64,000 nucleotides of DNA from Neolewinella aquimaris (GCF_014197245.1 NZ_JACIFF010000006.1:124001-188000); one strand, 5' to 3'; numbered from the stretch's first letter, positions 15,951 through 25,646 are shown. The notes: generated by a model not told the origin, from the sequence alone. Made by a program: numbers and translations.

Positions 15951-17564
15951 GTGAATAGTGGTAAAGAAATCTTCCTGGCAATCGGAGCGCTGCTCCTGAT
16001 CTGTGTGCTCTGGTCCTGGGGCTTGGGGCAGCTGTGGCTGTTCGACTGGGACGAGATCAATTTCGCGGAGATCGCCCGCGAGATGCACCTTACCGGCAAC
16101 CTGCTGCAACCCACGATCAATTACCTGCCGTTTCACGAAAAGCCACCCCTCTTTGCCTGGATGCAGTGGCTGAGCTACCGTGCCCTCGGCGTCAACGAAT
16201 TCGCGGCCCGCTTCCCCAATATTTTGTGCGGGGCCGCGACCCTTTCCTTTCTGGCCTACTACGGCCGCCGCCGCGGAATCGGCTACTGGTGGGCGGCATT
16301 TTATGCCGGCAGTCTTCTGCCCGCCCTCTACTTCCGTTCCGGCATCATCGACCCCTGGTTCAACCTGTTCATCCTGCTGGCCGTCGTTCGGCTGTTTTCC
16401 CCCGGGCCCGTCTCGCTGCCTACCATCTTACTTAGCGGATTGCTACTGGGACTGGCCATCCTCACCAAGGGGCCGGTAGCCGCGCTGATCGTAGGCCTGG
16501 TCGCCCTGGGTTTGCTGTTGCGACGGCGCGGCAAGTCGTGGTACGCGTACTTGCTTGTCGGACTGCTCTCCCTGCTACCGGCTGCCTTGTGGCTCACCGC
16601 CCTGTGGCAGGAAGACGGGGGCTATTTCGTGCGCGCCTTCTTTGAATACCAGTGGCGGTTGTTCACTAAAGAAGATGCCGGGCACGGCGGATTTTTCGGC
16701 TACCACGTGGTGGTGTTGCTGATCGGCTGTTTTCCCGCGGCCCTGTTTGCCCTCCCGGCCCTGGTCGACTCCCGTAAGTACGGCTCGCCGACGGACCGCG
16801 GTATGCGGATGCTGTTCTGGGTGACCCTCATCCTGTTTTCCATCGTAAGCACCAAGATCGTCCACTATTCTAGTCTTTGCTACTTTCCGCTCACTTGGTT
16901 TGCGGCGCGGTGGACGGCAGCGGCTGGCCCGCACACCCTCTTTCCCCAGCGTTTGCTGGTGGGGCTGCGATCGGTTTGGGGCCTTTACCTGTTCGCCGCC
17001 CTACTGATCGCGGTTGCCGGATGGACGATGGCCTACTGGCTGCCGCTGGTGACCGATTCGGAGTTGGCGTCGCGCCTGGAAATGCCGGTGTCCTGGCCGT
17101 GGTACACCATCCTGCCCACGCTGATCGTTGCCAGTCTCTTATTGGTCGACGCCTACCTTAAGCCACCTCGCCGGTCGCGCGCCGCCCTGCATCTACTTGC
17201 GATGTTCCTGTTTTGCCTGGTGGCCCTCCCCGTATTCGCTCCGCGTATCCAACAGTACACCCAGGGTGCCGCCGTAGAATTTTACCGGAGCTTCGCTGGG
17301 CAGGACGTGCTGCTGGGTACCTGCCGGTACAAATCGTACACGCCACTCTTCTATGGGGCGGTGACGCAGGAGCAGGGTGGACGCACAAGGGAGCAAACCT
17401 TCTACGATGCCATTCCTCACCCGCTGTATTTTTCCAGTCCGTTGCGGTTGACGGAGAAAGCCCGGGGGGACGTGCCGGATGCGGAATTACTCTACCAGCG
17501 GGGTGGGTTTTCGTTCTTCCGACGGCCCGTCCCGCCTCCGGCGGTCAACGGGCCGGCAAACTGA
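15951..17564 (+). CDS. GT39/ArnT-like membrane glycosyltransferase
   Basis: GT-C enzymes of this group use a polyprenyl-phosphate sugar and transfer it on the periplasmic face (protein O-mannosyl and lipid A aminoarabinose transferases). I take the GTG at 15951 as start (537 residues, VNSGKEIFLAIGALLLI...); the open frame further upstream is antisense to the lipoprotein gene. The first periplasmic loop has the catalytic-type acidic pair in FDWDEINFAEIAREM (Asp34-Glu35), followed by HEKPPLFAWMQW with the family KPP motif, about 11 membrane segments and a periplasmic C-terminal domain (about 420-537). The last 20 bases overlap the convergent PQQ dehydrogenase gene. Confidence 0.85.
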   Translation: MNSGKEIFLAIGALLLICVLWSWGLGQLWLFDWDEINFAEIAREMHLTGNLLQPTINYLPFHEKPPLFAWMQWLSYRALGVNEFAARFPNILCGAATLSFLAYYGRRRGIGYWWAAFYAGSLLPALYFRSGIIDPWFNLFILLAVVRLFSPGPVSLPTILLSGLLLGLAILTKGPVAALIVGLVALGLLLRRRGKSWYAYLLVGLLSLLPAALWLTALWQEDGGYFVRAFFEYQWRLFTKEDAGHGGFFGYHVVVLLIGCFPAALFALPALVDSRKYGSPTDRGMRMLFWVTLILFSIVSTKIVHYSSLCYFPLTWFAARWTAAAGPHTLFPQRLLVGLRSVWGLYLFAALLIAVAGWTMAYWLPLVTDSELASRLEMPVSWPWYTILPTLIVASLLLVDAYLKPPRRSRAALHLLAMFLFCLVALPVFAPRIQQYTQGAAVEFYRSFAGQDVLLGTCRYKSYTPLFYGAVTQEQGGRTREQTFYDAIPHPLYFSSPLRLTEKARGDVPDAELLYQRGGFSFFRRPVPPPAVNGPAN

Positions 17565-19662
17565 AGGCGACGTAGCGATCACCGGATTTAGTACCCAGCT
17601 TACCCCCTCCGCATGCGACTACCACGTACTGCCGGCCGTCCACGGCATAAACCGAGGGGGTAGCGTAACCCGCCGCCGGTAGGGGAGCCTCCCACAGTAA
17701 CTGCCCGTCCCGTGCCCGAAATGCGCGGATCTTCTCGTCTAGAGTCGCGGCGATAAACACCACGCCACCGGCAGTCGCTACCGGACCACCGTAGTTTTCG
17801 GAACCCGTGTTGCGAATTCCGCGGGCGACCAGATCGGGATATTCACCCAGGGGCACCTGCCAGCGAATGCTGCCCCGGTCCAGGTCAATGGCCGAGAGGG
17901 TTCCGTAGGGCGGCGAGGTAATGGGATGGCCGTCGCTCGTCCGCAACCGCTTGTACCCACCCATAATGTAGGGATACGGCCAGCTTCCTTCCCCACTTGC
18001 TTCTTCTTTATCGCCGGAGGCCATGGAGGCGCTGATCTCCTCCACTGAAGTATCCGCGTCAAGGGTAAGCAACCATTCCGCGACGGCCGTTACCTGTTCC
18101 TTTTCGAGCCAGGTGACGGCCGGCATGGCCCCGCGCCCGTTGTGGATAAGTTGCGTGATGGCCGGTACGTCCAACCGGGGCGCCAGACCGAGGAGCGAAG
18201 GACTCTGAAATACCCCACCGCCCCGGAGATCGGGACCGTGACAGGCCTGACAGGCGATGGCGTACACCGACCGACCGGGATCCGCTCCGGAAAGCTCCAG
18301 TACGGGGTTCATCTTTAGCATCCACGGCATCTCGTTTGCGTTGACGAAGAACAGCCGGTCGCTGGGAGAGTAGGAAGCCCCGCCCCACTCGGCTCCGCCG
18401 TCGAAGCCGGGAAACATGATGGTGCCCTCCTCGCTCGGCGGAATGAAGGGTCCTCCGTAGCGGGATTTGGCCAGCACTTCCCGCGCCTCCCGGTTCATGA
18501 CGGAATCAAATGGGTAAAGGTCCGCTTCGGTCAGCTCCTGCCGGGTGAAGGGCGGCGGCAGGGTCGGCATGGGCTGGGTGGGGCTCGTGGATTCCCCCGC
18601 AAGGTCGGAAGCGGGGTAGGGGCGCTCTTCCACCGGGAACAGCGGCTCCCCCGTATCGCGATCGAGCAAGAAAAGGTATCCGCCCTTGGTGACCTGGGCC
18701 ACTGCGTCACGGTCTTTGCCCTCGTGCTCGACCGTGATCAGTACGGGGGTAGCCGGATGGTCGCGATCCCACAGGTCGTGGTGGACGGTCTGGTAGTGCC
18801 AGATCTTTTCTCCGGTGCGGGCATTGAGGGCCAGCACACAGTTGGCGTACAGGTTTTCGCCCGGACGATTGCCTCCGTAAAAATCGTAAGAAGCAGAGCC
18901 CGTGGGGACAAACACGTACCCCCGCTCTACGTCGAGGCTCAACCCCGCCCAGGCATTGGCTCCCCCCGAAGCCCCTTCCGGGAGGGTTCGGAACATCCAG
19001 ACCAGCTCCCCGGTATGGATACTGAAGGCCCGAATGTGACCCGGGGCGGCACCGATGTCCTCACTTACGCGCCCGCCCATGATGATCAGGTCGTCGTAGA
19101 TGATGCCGGGGCTGGTCGAGATCACGAACTGCTCCCGGGCCGCATCCCCCAGTCCGGTGTGGAGATCGACCCGGCCGTTCTCGCCAAACTCCGGAACTGG
19201 CTGCCCCGTCACCGCATCCAGGGCGTAGAGAAAGGAGCCGGCGGGGTAATAAATCCGTCGCCGGGTACCGTCTGTCCAGTAACTGAGGCCGCGGTTGGTC
19301 CCCATGCCCAGCAGCTCTTCATTGAATACGGCAGGATTGAAGTGCCACTTTTCCGCTCCCGTTGCTGCATCCAGCGCGAAGGCCTTTAACTGTGGATTCG
19401 TGCCGTAGAGCACGCCGTCGATCACCAACGGATTGCACTGAATCTGGCTTCGATTCAGGGTATCGCGGTCGCCGGAGGAATAGGACCAGGCAACGGTCAG
19501 GTCGGCGACGTTGGACGTATCGATCTGCGTGAGCTTGCTGTACTGGGTGGTGGCGGGGTCGCCGAGGTAGTGTGCCCAGTCGTTTGGGTTGTCGACTGGG
19601 TCGGGCCGGCTACAGCCGAACGCGGCGATCAGGCAGGTTAAGTAGACAAGTCTGGCGGTCAT
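17545..19662 (-). CDS. PQQ-dependent dehydrogenase with inserted cytochrome c domain (lipoprotein)
   Basis: Periplasmic quinoprotein that oxidises an alcohol or sugar and passes electrons to a bound haem. The 705-residue protein starts with a lipoprotein-type signal (LIAAFGC). Beta-propeller blades (about 25-440) show the repeating tryptophan-docking pattern (for example AFALDAATGAEKWHF, ALNARTGEKIWHYQ). A c-type haem site CQACH with following Met ligands sits at about 469-473, and propeller sequence resumes afterwards (about 560-705: GTLSAIDLDRGSIRWQ, AFRARDGQLLWEAP). The cytochrome is thus inserted inside the propeller rather than added at the end. PQQ synthesis genes are not in the window, so the cofactor may be imported. 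Substrate unknown. Confidence 0.88.
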   Translation of the reverse strand: MTARLVYLTCLIAAFGCSRPDPVDNPNDWAHYLGDPATTQYSKLTQIDTSNVADLTVAWSYSSGDRDTLNRSQIQCNPLVIDGVLYGTNPQLKAFALDAATGAEKWHFNPAVFNEELLGMGTNRGLSYWTDGTRRRIYYPAGSFLYALDAVTGQPVPEFGENGRVDLHTGLGDAAREQFVISTSPGIIYDDLIIMGGRVSEDIGAAPGHIRAFSIHTGELVWMFRTLPEGASGGANAWAGLSLDVERGYVFVPTGSASYDFYGGNRPGENLYANCVLALNARTGEKIWHYQTVHHDLWDRDHPATPVLITVEHEGKDRDAVAQVTKGGYLFLLDRDTGEPLFPVEERPYPASDLAGESTSPTQPMPTLPPPFTRQELTEADLYPFDSVMNREAREVLAKSRYGGPFIPPSEEGTIMFPGFDGGAEWGGASYSPSDRLFFVNANEMPWMLKMNPVLELSGADPGRSVYAIACQACHGPDLRGGGVFQSPSLLGLAPRLDVPAITQLIHNGRGAMPAVTWLEKEQVTAVAEWLLTLDADTSVEEISASMASGDKEEASGEGSWPYPYIMGGYKRLRTSDGHPITSPPYGTLSAIDLDRGSIRWQVPLGEYPDLVARGIRNTGSENYGGPVATAGGVVFIAATLDEKIRAFRARDGQLLWEAPLPAAGYATPSVYAVDGRQYVVVACGGGKLGTKSGDRYVAFSLPAR

Positions 19663-19824
19663 TGGCGGAAGATCGGTAATTAGGGGGACTCCGCTCGGCG
19701 TTCAGCGCCGGTCCCATTGGCATTGCACCTGCGGCCCCGCCCGGCTGCTCGGCGTACAACGCCCCGACCTTCGGCCCACAACTCCCGCCCCACGCGAGAC
19801 GTTATCCGACCTAAACCCCCACGT

Positions 19825-21003
19825 ATGAAAGCCGACCAGCACGCCAACTTCGCTACCCAGTGTATCCACGGAGGATTAGAGCCCGACCCCCAGACCGGGG
19901 CGGTAATGACCCCGATCTACCAGACTTCCACCTACGCACAGTCAGCTCCCGGAGTCCACAAAGGCTACGAATACGCCCGTACCGGCAACCCCACCCGCGC
20001 CGCCCTGCAGAATAACCTGGCGGCCATCGAGCGCGGCGAACACGGCATCTGCTTCAGCAGCGGCCTTTCCGCCATGGATGCGATCATTCGGTTGTTCCAG
20101 CCCGGCGACGAGATCCTGGCCAGCGACGACCTCTACGGTGGCAGCTACCGTTTATTGACGGCCGTACTGGGCACCTTTGGCATTAAGAGTCGCTTCGTCG
20201 ATATGCGCGATGCCGACGCCCTCGCTAAGCAGATCAAGCCCGAAACGAAACTGCTCTGGATCGAGACGCCCACCAACCCGATGCTTAATATCGTCGACAT
20301 CGAGGCACTCACCACCCTGGCGAAGGAAAGGAACATCCTCACCTGCGTCGATAATACGTTTGCCAGCCCCTACCTGCAACAGCCCCTCGAACTCGGTGCC
20401 GACCTCGTGCTGCACAGCGCCACGAAGTACCTCGGTGGCCACAGCGACGTGGTGATGGGCGCCGTCGTTACCCGCGATGAAGACCTGGCCAAGCGACTTT
20501 ATTACCTGCAGAATGCCGTGGGTGCCGTACCCGGCCCCCAGGATTGCTTCCTCGTCCTGCGCGGGATCAAAACGCTCCACTTGCGGGTACAGCGGGCCTG
20601 CGAGAACGCCCGGCGCATCGTAGAAGTGCTGCAGAACAACGACTTGGTCGCCAACGTCTACTACCCCGGCCTCGCCGATCACCCCCGCCACGAAGTAGCC
20701 GCCCGGCAAATGCGTGATTTCGGCGGAATGGTGAGCTTCGACCTGAAGGAGGACACCATGGAAGCAGCTACCCAGGTGATGAAGAACACTAAGTACTTCA
20801 CTCTGGCCGAAAGCCTCGGCGGCGTAGAAAGCCTGATCGGTCACCCCGCCTCGATGACCCACGCCAGCATCCCCCGCGAGCAGCGACTGAGCGTCGGACT
20901 TACCGACAGCCTCATTCGCCTCAGCGTCGGCGTAGAGGATGCGGACGACCTGGTAAAGGATCTGGAGACCGCCCTCGCGGCAGCCGTCGGAGTAGCTGGC
21001 TAG
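19825..21003 (+). CDS. Cystathionine gamma-synthase/lyase family PLP enzyme
   Basis: Cys/Met-metabolism PLP enzymes make or cleave cystathionine or act as sulfhydrylases. The start is placed at the ATG giving [17 protein letters not shown] (392 residues); the open frame upstream is proline/arginine-rich noise. Family marks are [15 protein letters not shown] (phosphate-binding), the LYGGSYR tyrosine stack, [12 protein letters not shown] and the Schiff-base lysine in [11 protein letters not shown] (Lys201), with the substrate-binding [17 protein letters not shown] near the C-terminus. The last segment and length fit cystathionine gamma-synthase/gamma-lyase best, but these activities cannot be separated by eye. 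The stop TAG shares the palindrome CTAG with the stop of the convergent aminotransferase. Confidence 0.88.
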   Translation: MKADQHANFATQCIHGGLEPDPQTGAVMTPIYQTSTYAQSAPGVHKGYEYARTGNPTRAALQNNLAAIERGEHGICFSSGLSAMDAIIRLFQPGDEILASDDLYGGSYRLLTAVLGTFGIKSRFVDMRDADALAKQIKPETKLLWIETPTNPMLNIVDIEALTTLAKERNILTCVDNTFASPYLQQPLELGADLVLHSATKYLGGHSDVVMGAVVTRDEDLAKRLYYLQNAVGAVPGPQDCFLVLRGIKTLHLRVQRACENARRIVEVLQNNDLVANVYYPGLADHPRHEVAARQMRDFGGMVSFDLKEDTMEAATQVMKNTKYFTLAESLGGVESLIGHPASMTHASIPREQRLSVGLTDSLIRLSVGVEDADDLVKDLETALAAAVGVAG

Positions 21004-22268
21004 GGAGTTAGAAATGTTGTGAGCCGACGCATGGCTTCCCGCAGTGCTTCCGGACTTACCCCGCTGTACACGATGCGGTACCATCCGGCCCGGGCCTGAC
21101 CCAATCCGCCCGGTGCCGTGAGCAGTACGCCGGTGTGGTCGAAGATATCTCGCCAGAGCGCCTCGGATTTCTCCGGGGTGACTTCAGCCAGGAAGCGGGA
21201 GAAATCCGCCCATACGAACAGACTGCCCCGGGCCGGGGTGTACGGTACGTCGATTGCATCGAGTGCTTGGGTAACCGTCGTGTAAGCTTCGGTCAGTAGT
21301 GCTTTGTTGTTGCGTTGAAACGCAGTTACCCACTCGTCATCGTCGAGCAATTCCGCCAGTAGCCATTGCGTGAGGGTGCTGATCTGGTGGGGCGCATTGA
21401 AGTTGGTATAGGCACCGCGCAAGTCCTCGTTGCGGCTGTACAACAAGCCCACCCGGAAGCCCGAAATACCGAAATCCTTGGAGAAGCTGTACCACCAGTG
21501 GAGGTAGGGACAGTTCGCGCGCTCGAGCAGCGGTAAAAAGGAGGTATAGGCGGAAGTATTGGTAATGTCGGCGGCGTCGCGGGAAAACTGACTCAGCGCG
21601 TAGATCTCATTTACGACGAGGTGAATGCGATGGTCAATGCACCAGTCGGCAATGATCTCGAGTTGTTCACTGGAGTAGATCGCTCCGGTCGGGTTGTCCG
21701 GCTGGGTCAGGACCAGCATTCGGAACCTGTTCCCAAGTTTGGATAGTGCGCCATCCAGTTCCGCAACGGATAGGGGGTGAAAGGGACCATCGAACGAACC
21801 GGCGTAGTCGCGGATGTCGTAGCGTTCCAGTCCCGCTTTGCTGTTGATGTCCGGGAGATACGCCTGGTAAGCCGGTGCCGGAAACACCGCTACGTCACCG
21901 GGGTCGCCTAGCGCCATTGCCGTCAGTTCGATGACCGCCGTTGCTCCCGCGGACCCGTAAAAATGATCCGCCTTCAACTCCGTTCCCGCAATGTGCTTGC
22001 TCACGAAGCGAGCGACCGACTCCCGAAACTCGGGGTGACCGGCCAGGGGGGCATATGCAGCGATCCAGTCCGGCCACGCTTGGGTCGTAGCGATTTGGCG
22101 AAGCTTATCGCGGATCGCCTCCCACTGCAGTAAATTTTCCGCAATGCATAGCGTAATTGCCCCGTCGGGCTTGTCGGGTGCGTACAGGTTCTCCATTGCC
22201 CGGTCGAAAAGGGCGAAGTCGGGGCGCAGCGGCTCACTGGCCTTCTTCTCTCCTCTGGTAGATAGCAT
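21000..22268 (-). CDS. Class I/II aminotransferase, ACC synthase-like
   Basis: Fold-type I PLP enzyme of 422 residues. The N-terminal phrase GAITLCIAENLLQWE resembles the CLAEN motif of 1-aminocyclopropane-1-carboxylate synthase-like aminotransferases rather than aspartate aminotransferases. The cofactor sites are complete: SAGATAVIE near 110, QPDNPTGAIYS (Asn for the PLP oxygen), the NEIY segment and the Schiff-base lysine in SFSKDFGISGFRVG (Lys264), with the carboxylate-binding Arg near the C-terminus (GWYRIVYSG). Real ACC synthase activity would be unusual for the phylum, so a general aminotransferase is the safer call. It follows the Nudix regulator gene by 27 bases on the same strand. 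Confidence 0.85.
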   Translation of the reverse strand: MLSTRGEKKASEPLRPDFALFDRAMENLYAPDKPDGAITLCIAENLLQWEAIRDKLRQIATTQAWPDWIAAYAPLAGHPEFRESVARFVSKHIAGTELKADHFYGSAGATAVIELTAMALGDPGDVAVFPAPAYQAYLPDINSKAGLERYDIRDYAGSFDGPFHPLSVAELDGALSKLGNRFRMLVLTQPDNPTGAIYSSEQLEIIADWCIDHRIHLVVNEIYALSQFSRDAADITNTSAYTSFLPLLERANCPYLHWWYSFSKDFGISGFRVGLLYSRNEDLRGAYTNFNAPHQISTLTQWLLAELLDDDEWVTAFQRNNKALLTEAYTTVTQALDAIDVPYTPARGSLFVWADFSRFLAEVTPEKSEALWRDIFDHTGVLLTAPGGLGQARAGWYRIVYSGVSPEALREAMRRLTTFLTP

Positions 22269-22295
22269 AGGGTTATTTTGGTCGTTGGGGAAGGG

Positions 22296-23009
22296 CTAAA
22301 TTTCGAAATCAAGCGCCCGACGCAGCACCGCCGAATCGCGCTGTTGCACCAGCCGGTGGTAGGTTTCCTCATTGAAACTATAGAGGACGGCGGGACGGTG
22401 GGCCACGTTTTCCTGGCGACCGACCTCCTGCAGAATGCCGGTCTTCATGATGCGGGTCCGAAAATTGCGCTTGTTGAACTGGGGTACGCCGAGCACGGTT
22501 TCGTAGAGCGCCTGCAGTTCGGCCAGGGTAAATTCTCGCGGCAGCAGCTCGAAGCCGATGGGCTGATACCGCACCTTGGCCCGCAGCCGGGAGGTGGCCA
22601 GCTCGATGATCTCGGCGTGGTCGAAGGCCAACTCCGGTAGTTCGTGTAGCTTGAACCACTCGACCCGCGCAGCATCGGAAGCGGCTACGGCCGGGTGATC
22701 GGTGAGGTTGACCAACGCAAAGTAGGCCACGCTAATAACCCTGCCCCGCGGGTCGCGGCCCGGCGCGCCGAAGGTGTACAACTGCTCTACGAAAAGGTCC
22801 TTTACGCCCGTCTCTTCCTCCAGTTCGCGCAGGGCGCTTGCCTCCAGGTCCTCCTCCATATCGACGAAGCCACCCGGCAGGGCCCACTGCCCCTTAAAGG
22901 GTTCGCCACCGCGCTGAATGAGTAGCAACTTAAGGTCCCGACCGCCGTCGTAGCCGAATACGACCACGTCAACGGTAACGGAGGGGCGGGGGTGGGAGTA
23001 GGTGGGCAA
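22296..23009 (-). CDS. NrtR-like Nudix transcription regulator
   Basis: NrtR proteins fuse a Nudix domain that senses ADP-ribose to a winged helix that represses NAD-synthesis genes. The 237-residue protein has a complete Nudix box (Gly47 to Val69, fitting G-x5-E-x7-R-E-x2-E-E-x-G-U), so it may still hydrolyse ADP-ribose, unlike some family members. The C-terminal part (about 140-237) carries the typical LRAKVRYQPIGFELLP, FTLAELQALYE and FNKRNFRTRIMKTGIL segments of the winged helix. It sits 72 bases downstream of the nicotinate phosphoribosyltransferase gene, the classic NrtR target, which supports the regulatory call. A candidate operator lies before that gene. Plain ADP-ribose pyrophosphatase is the alternative. 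Confidence 0.8.
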   Translation of the reverse strand: MPTYSHPRPSVTVDVVVFGYDGGRDLKLLLIQRGGEPFKGQWALPGGFVDMEEDLEASALRELEEETGVKDLFVEQLYTFGAPGRDPRGRVISVAYFALVNLTDHPAVAASDAARVEWFKLHELPELAFDHAEIIELATSRLRAKVRYQPIGFELLPREFTLAELQALYETVLGVPQFNKRNFRTRIMKTGILQEVGRQENVAHRPAVLYSFNEETYHRLVQQRDSAVLRRALDFEI

Positions 23010-23081
23010 GGGGGGTGGGATTTACAAATTACAAAGTTCGATGTTCAATGTACCATTTGGCGGGACGGCCGGCGGGGATAG

Positions 23082-24539
23082 CTAGTGATGCTCGTCGGCG
23101 GTTGGGGTGTGTGGGGTATCGCTCAGAATTTGCTTTTCGGCCAGCAGTTCGGGGGCGAGTCCGTAGATAAAATCGCCCATATCCGGTCGGTTCCACCGTT
23201 GCCAGTTGCTTATGGCGCGGTCGCGGGTGCGGTGTAGATCGGTGGGGCGGTGGATCATGGCACCATCCCGAAAGACCGGAACCAATAATTCCTGAGGGGC
23301 ACCGGAAATTCGGTGGACGGTGCCGGATGCATCGACAACGCGGTTCGAGGGTTCGCCGGCCAGGGTGTTGTACAACTGACTGGCTACGGGGCGGTCGCCG
23401 TCGTAGTACCGGCGGACGGCAAGGCGACCGGGGTTGCTGGCTTTTTCAGCGGTATCGGAACGCTTCATCCGGGATTGCCAGTTCCCTCCTTCATCCTGAA
23501 TGGCGGATAGTTTATACACTCCACCCAGGGCGGGCTGGTCGTAGGCGGTAGCAAGCCGGGTACCGATGCCCCAAATCCCGATCCGGGCACCCGCGTCCTT
23601 GAGTTCTTTGATGGCGTACTCGTCGAGACCGTCACTGGCGACGATCGCCGCATCGGGGAAACCGGCCTCGTCCAGTAAGCGACGGGCTTCGATGGAGAGT
23701 GCGGCCAGGTTGCCACTATCGAGACGAATTCCCTGCATCTCGTGTCCCTTCGCCCGCAGGGCCTTACCGATCTCGATGGCGTGGCGGGTCCCCTGTAGGG
23801 TGTCGTAGGTATCCACCAGGAAAATGGCGTTGTTCGGCATGGCATCCGCGTAGGCTGCAAAGGCCGTCAGCTCATCCGGAAACACCATTACCCAGCTGTG
23901 AGCGTGGGTGCCCCTGACGGGTATATCGTAGTAACGTCCGGCCCAGAGATTGCTCGTACCGTTGCAGCCACCGAGGTAAGCGGCCCGGGAAGCGGTCATT
24001 CCCCCGTCGATCCCCTGGGCACGCCGCAGCCCGAATTCGATGACCGGGTCGTCGCCCGCCGCGGCCCGAATACGAGCGGCCTTCGTAGCAATAAGGGTAG
24101 AGAAATTGATGACGGTCAGTAGGGCAGTTTCCAGCAGCTGGGCCTGGATCAGCGGTGCCTCGATGCGAAGCAGGGGTTCGTGGGGCAGGGCGATCTCTCC
24201 CTCCGGCACCGCATCGATGTCTCCCGTAAACTTGAGCCGTTGGAGGTAATTGAGGAAGGGTTCCCGAAAAAGAGGTTCACCGTTGCTGCCCTTCAGCCGG
24301 CCCAGGTACTGAACGTCGTCGGCGCTGAAGTGAAGCCCGCGAATCAGGTCGACCGCAAGGGGCAGGCCCGCCGCCAGGGCAAATTTGCCGTCGAAGGGCG
24401 GATTGCGGTAGAATAAGTGGAACACCGCCCGCCGCTCGTGAATCCGCTGCCGGTAGTAGCCGTACCCCATCGTGAGCTCGTAGAGGTCGGTAAGCATACC
24501 GAAATCCGGGCGATAGACCGCAGGCAGGTGGGAGGTCAT
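23082..24539 (-). CDS. pncB: Nicotinate phosphoribosyltransferase
   Basis: Converts nicotinate plus PRPP (with ATP) to nicotinate mononucleotide, the entry of the NAD salvage route. The start is set at the ATG giving MTSHLPAVYRPDFGMLTDLYELTMGYGY (485 residues); an ATG 12 codons upstream gives an unconserved leader. The family signatures are the N-terminal TDLYELTMGY, the histidine that is phosphorylated in RGTHAHSWVMVF (about 208), the FLVDTYDTLQGTRHAI segment, IRLDSGNL and SDGLDEY, and GIGTRL. Regulation is probably by the NrtR-like protein encoded next; a palindrome overlaps the promoter. Confidence 0.93.
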   Translation of the reverse strand: MTSHLPAVYRPDFGMLTDLYELTMGYGYYRQRIHERRAVFHLFYRNPPFDGKFALAAGLPLAVDLIRGLHFSADDVQYLGRLKGSNGEPLFREPFLNYLQRLKFTGDIDAVPEGEIALPHEPLLRIEAPLIQAQLLETALLTVINFSTLIATKAARIRAAAGDDPVIEFGLRRAQGIDGGMTASRAAYLGGCNGTSNLWAGRYYDIPVRGTHAHSWVMVFPDELTAFAAYADAMPNNAIFLVDTYDTLQGTRHAIEIGKALRAKGHEMQGIRLDSGNLAALSIEARRLLDEAGFPDAAIVASDGLDEYAIKELKDAGARIGIWGIGTRLATAYDQPALGGVYKLSAIQDEGGNWQSRMKRSDTAEKASNPGRLAVRRYYDGDRPVASQLYNTLAGEPSNRVVDASGTVHRISGAPQELLVPVFRDGAMIHRPTDLHRTRDRAISNWQRWNRPDMGDFIYGLAPELLAEKQILSDTPHTPTADEHH

Positions 24540-24546
24540 TGGCTTA

Positions 24547-24561
24547 GTTTGAATCACAAAC
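24547..24561. promoter_or_regulatory. Candidate NrtR operator before pncB
   Basis: A perfect inverted repeat (GTTTG, five bases, CAAAC) ends next to the pncB -7 box and covers the expected transcription start, eight bases before the ATG. Position and symmetry suit a repressor site, and the neighbouring NrtR-like gene provides a plausible repressor. The link is inference. Confidence 0.4.
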
Positions 24562-24568
24562 AAAGCTA
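24561..24568 (-). promoter_or_regulatory. -7 box of pncB
   Basis: On the minus strand TAGCTTTG matches TAnnTTTG at all fixed positions and lies 22 bases before the pncB ATG. No good -33 TTTG is seen at the normal distance. Confidence 0.5.
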
Positions 24569-24590
24569 TGCTCAATTGTTCACTTCCCGG

Positions 24591-25601
24591 TTACGCGACC
24601 GCAAGGGGTGCCAGGGGCAACACGAAGTCCATCCACAGTAGGGGAGAGGGAGTTAACTGGTAGGTGAAGTCGATGGCCTCCAGCGGGTTCAGTTCATCGG
24701 GATAATCATCGATAATCTTAGGTATGGTAAGGCCACTTTCGTAATCGGTCAGTCCGATGGATCCGTACACGTCGATCAACGTGCGGATGGCGAGCGGACC
24801 GGGACGCGACGAAGGAGGCAGCATGGGTACCGGTAGTCGGACGGTCGGCCAATCGGTGGATTCTGGCTCCGCGCGGTAGGCCTGTAGGCTGGCCCGGTCA
24901 ACGGTAAAGATGGTTCCCAGATCGGTGGCCACGGGCTGATCTTTCGTATCCTCCAGGACGGCCAGCCGGAGGGTGATCCGTTCCGGAATCATGATCGTTT
25001 CGGGCGGTAGTTGCGCCATCAGGTTCAGGGCAATGGGTACCTGCATCTCGTCGATCAGACAGTACTGCATGGTTTCACTGAGCATAATGTCGACCGGTAA
25101 CTCCCCGGCAATGCGGAAGGTAGATGCGTCAGTCTGGATGACGTCAATCACGTAGCGCTCCAGGTCCAGGGCACTGAACAGTTGCCGTACGGCCAGAAAA
25201 CTCGCATCGGTGATCTCCAGACAGGTAAACTGCAACTGCTCGGGAGTGAAGCGGGTCATCAGGGGCAGCGCCAGGGTAGCGAACGGACCCGTGCCGGCAT
25301 AAAGGACGTGGACCGGCCCCGAACGGCGTACGATTACGTCCTGTACGGCCCGGTACAACCCACTGACGAAACGTTGCGTACGGATCAGGTCATCAACGCA
25401 GAGGGCGGCCCAGGTGGCACCGATGGCTACGCCGGTACCCGTATTGAAATGGTCGATGGCTTCGGCTCCGCCCAGATCGATGCCCGAGGCGGTAAGTAGC
25501 AGGTCACGGTACTCGTCGATCGTCTCCCGTAACAATTCTGGCCCGGTGGCATCATCCAGCAGTACATCGGTGATGGATGCCAGGGCTTTATATTGGTGCA
25601 T
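24591..25601 (-). CDS. Class I SAM-dependent methyltransferase, PRMT-like
   Basis: The 336-residue protein has a SAM-binding motif I, VHVLYAGTGPFATLALPL (about 97-114), an acidic loop after the next strand (CLEITD), motif-II-type IQTDAST and a LSETMQYCL segment (about 185) that resembles the double-E region of protein arginine methyltransferases. A long C-terminal beta-rich part (about 200-336) also recalls the PRMT barrel. The N-terminal 90 residues are helical and not recognised. I cannot name a substrate; it could be a protein or small-molecule methyltransferase. It lies downstream of the HTTM gene on the same strand but has its own perfect -7 box. Confidence 0.65.
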   Translation of the reverse strand: MHQYKALASITDVLLDDATGPELLRETIDEYRDLLLTASGIDLGGAEAIDHFNTGTGVAIGATWAALCVDDLIRTQRFVSGLYRAVQDVIVRRSGPVHVLYAGTGPFATLALPLMTRFTPEQLQFTCLEITDASFLAVRQLFSALDLERYVIDVIQTDASTFRIAGELPVDIMLSETMQYCLIDEMQVPIALNLMAQLPPETIMIPERITLRLAVLEDTKDQPVATDLGTIFTVDRASLQAYRAEPESTDWPTVRLPVPMLPPSSRPGPLAIRTLIDVYGSIGLTDYESGLTIPKIIDDYPDELNPLEAIDFTYQLTPSPLLWMDFVLPLAPLAVA

Positions 25602-25646
25602 TCAGTGCAATTGGCGAACGACCAAACGTGGCGGTAGCGCGTGGCG

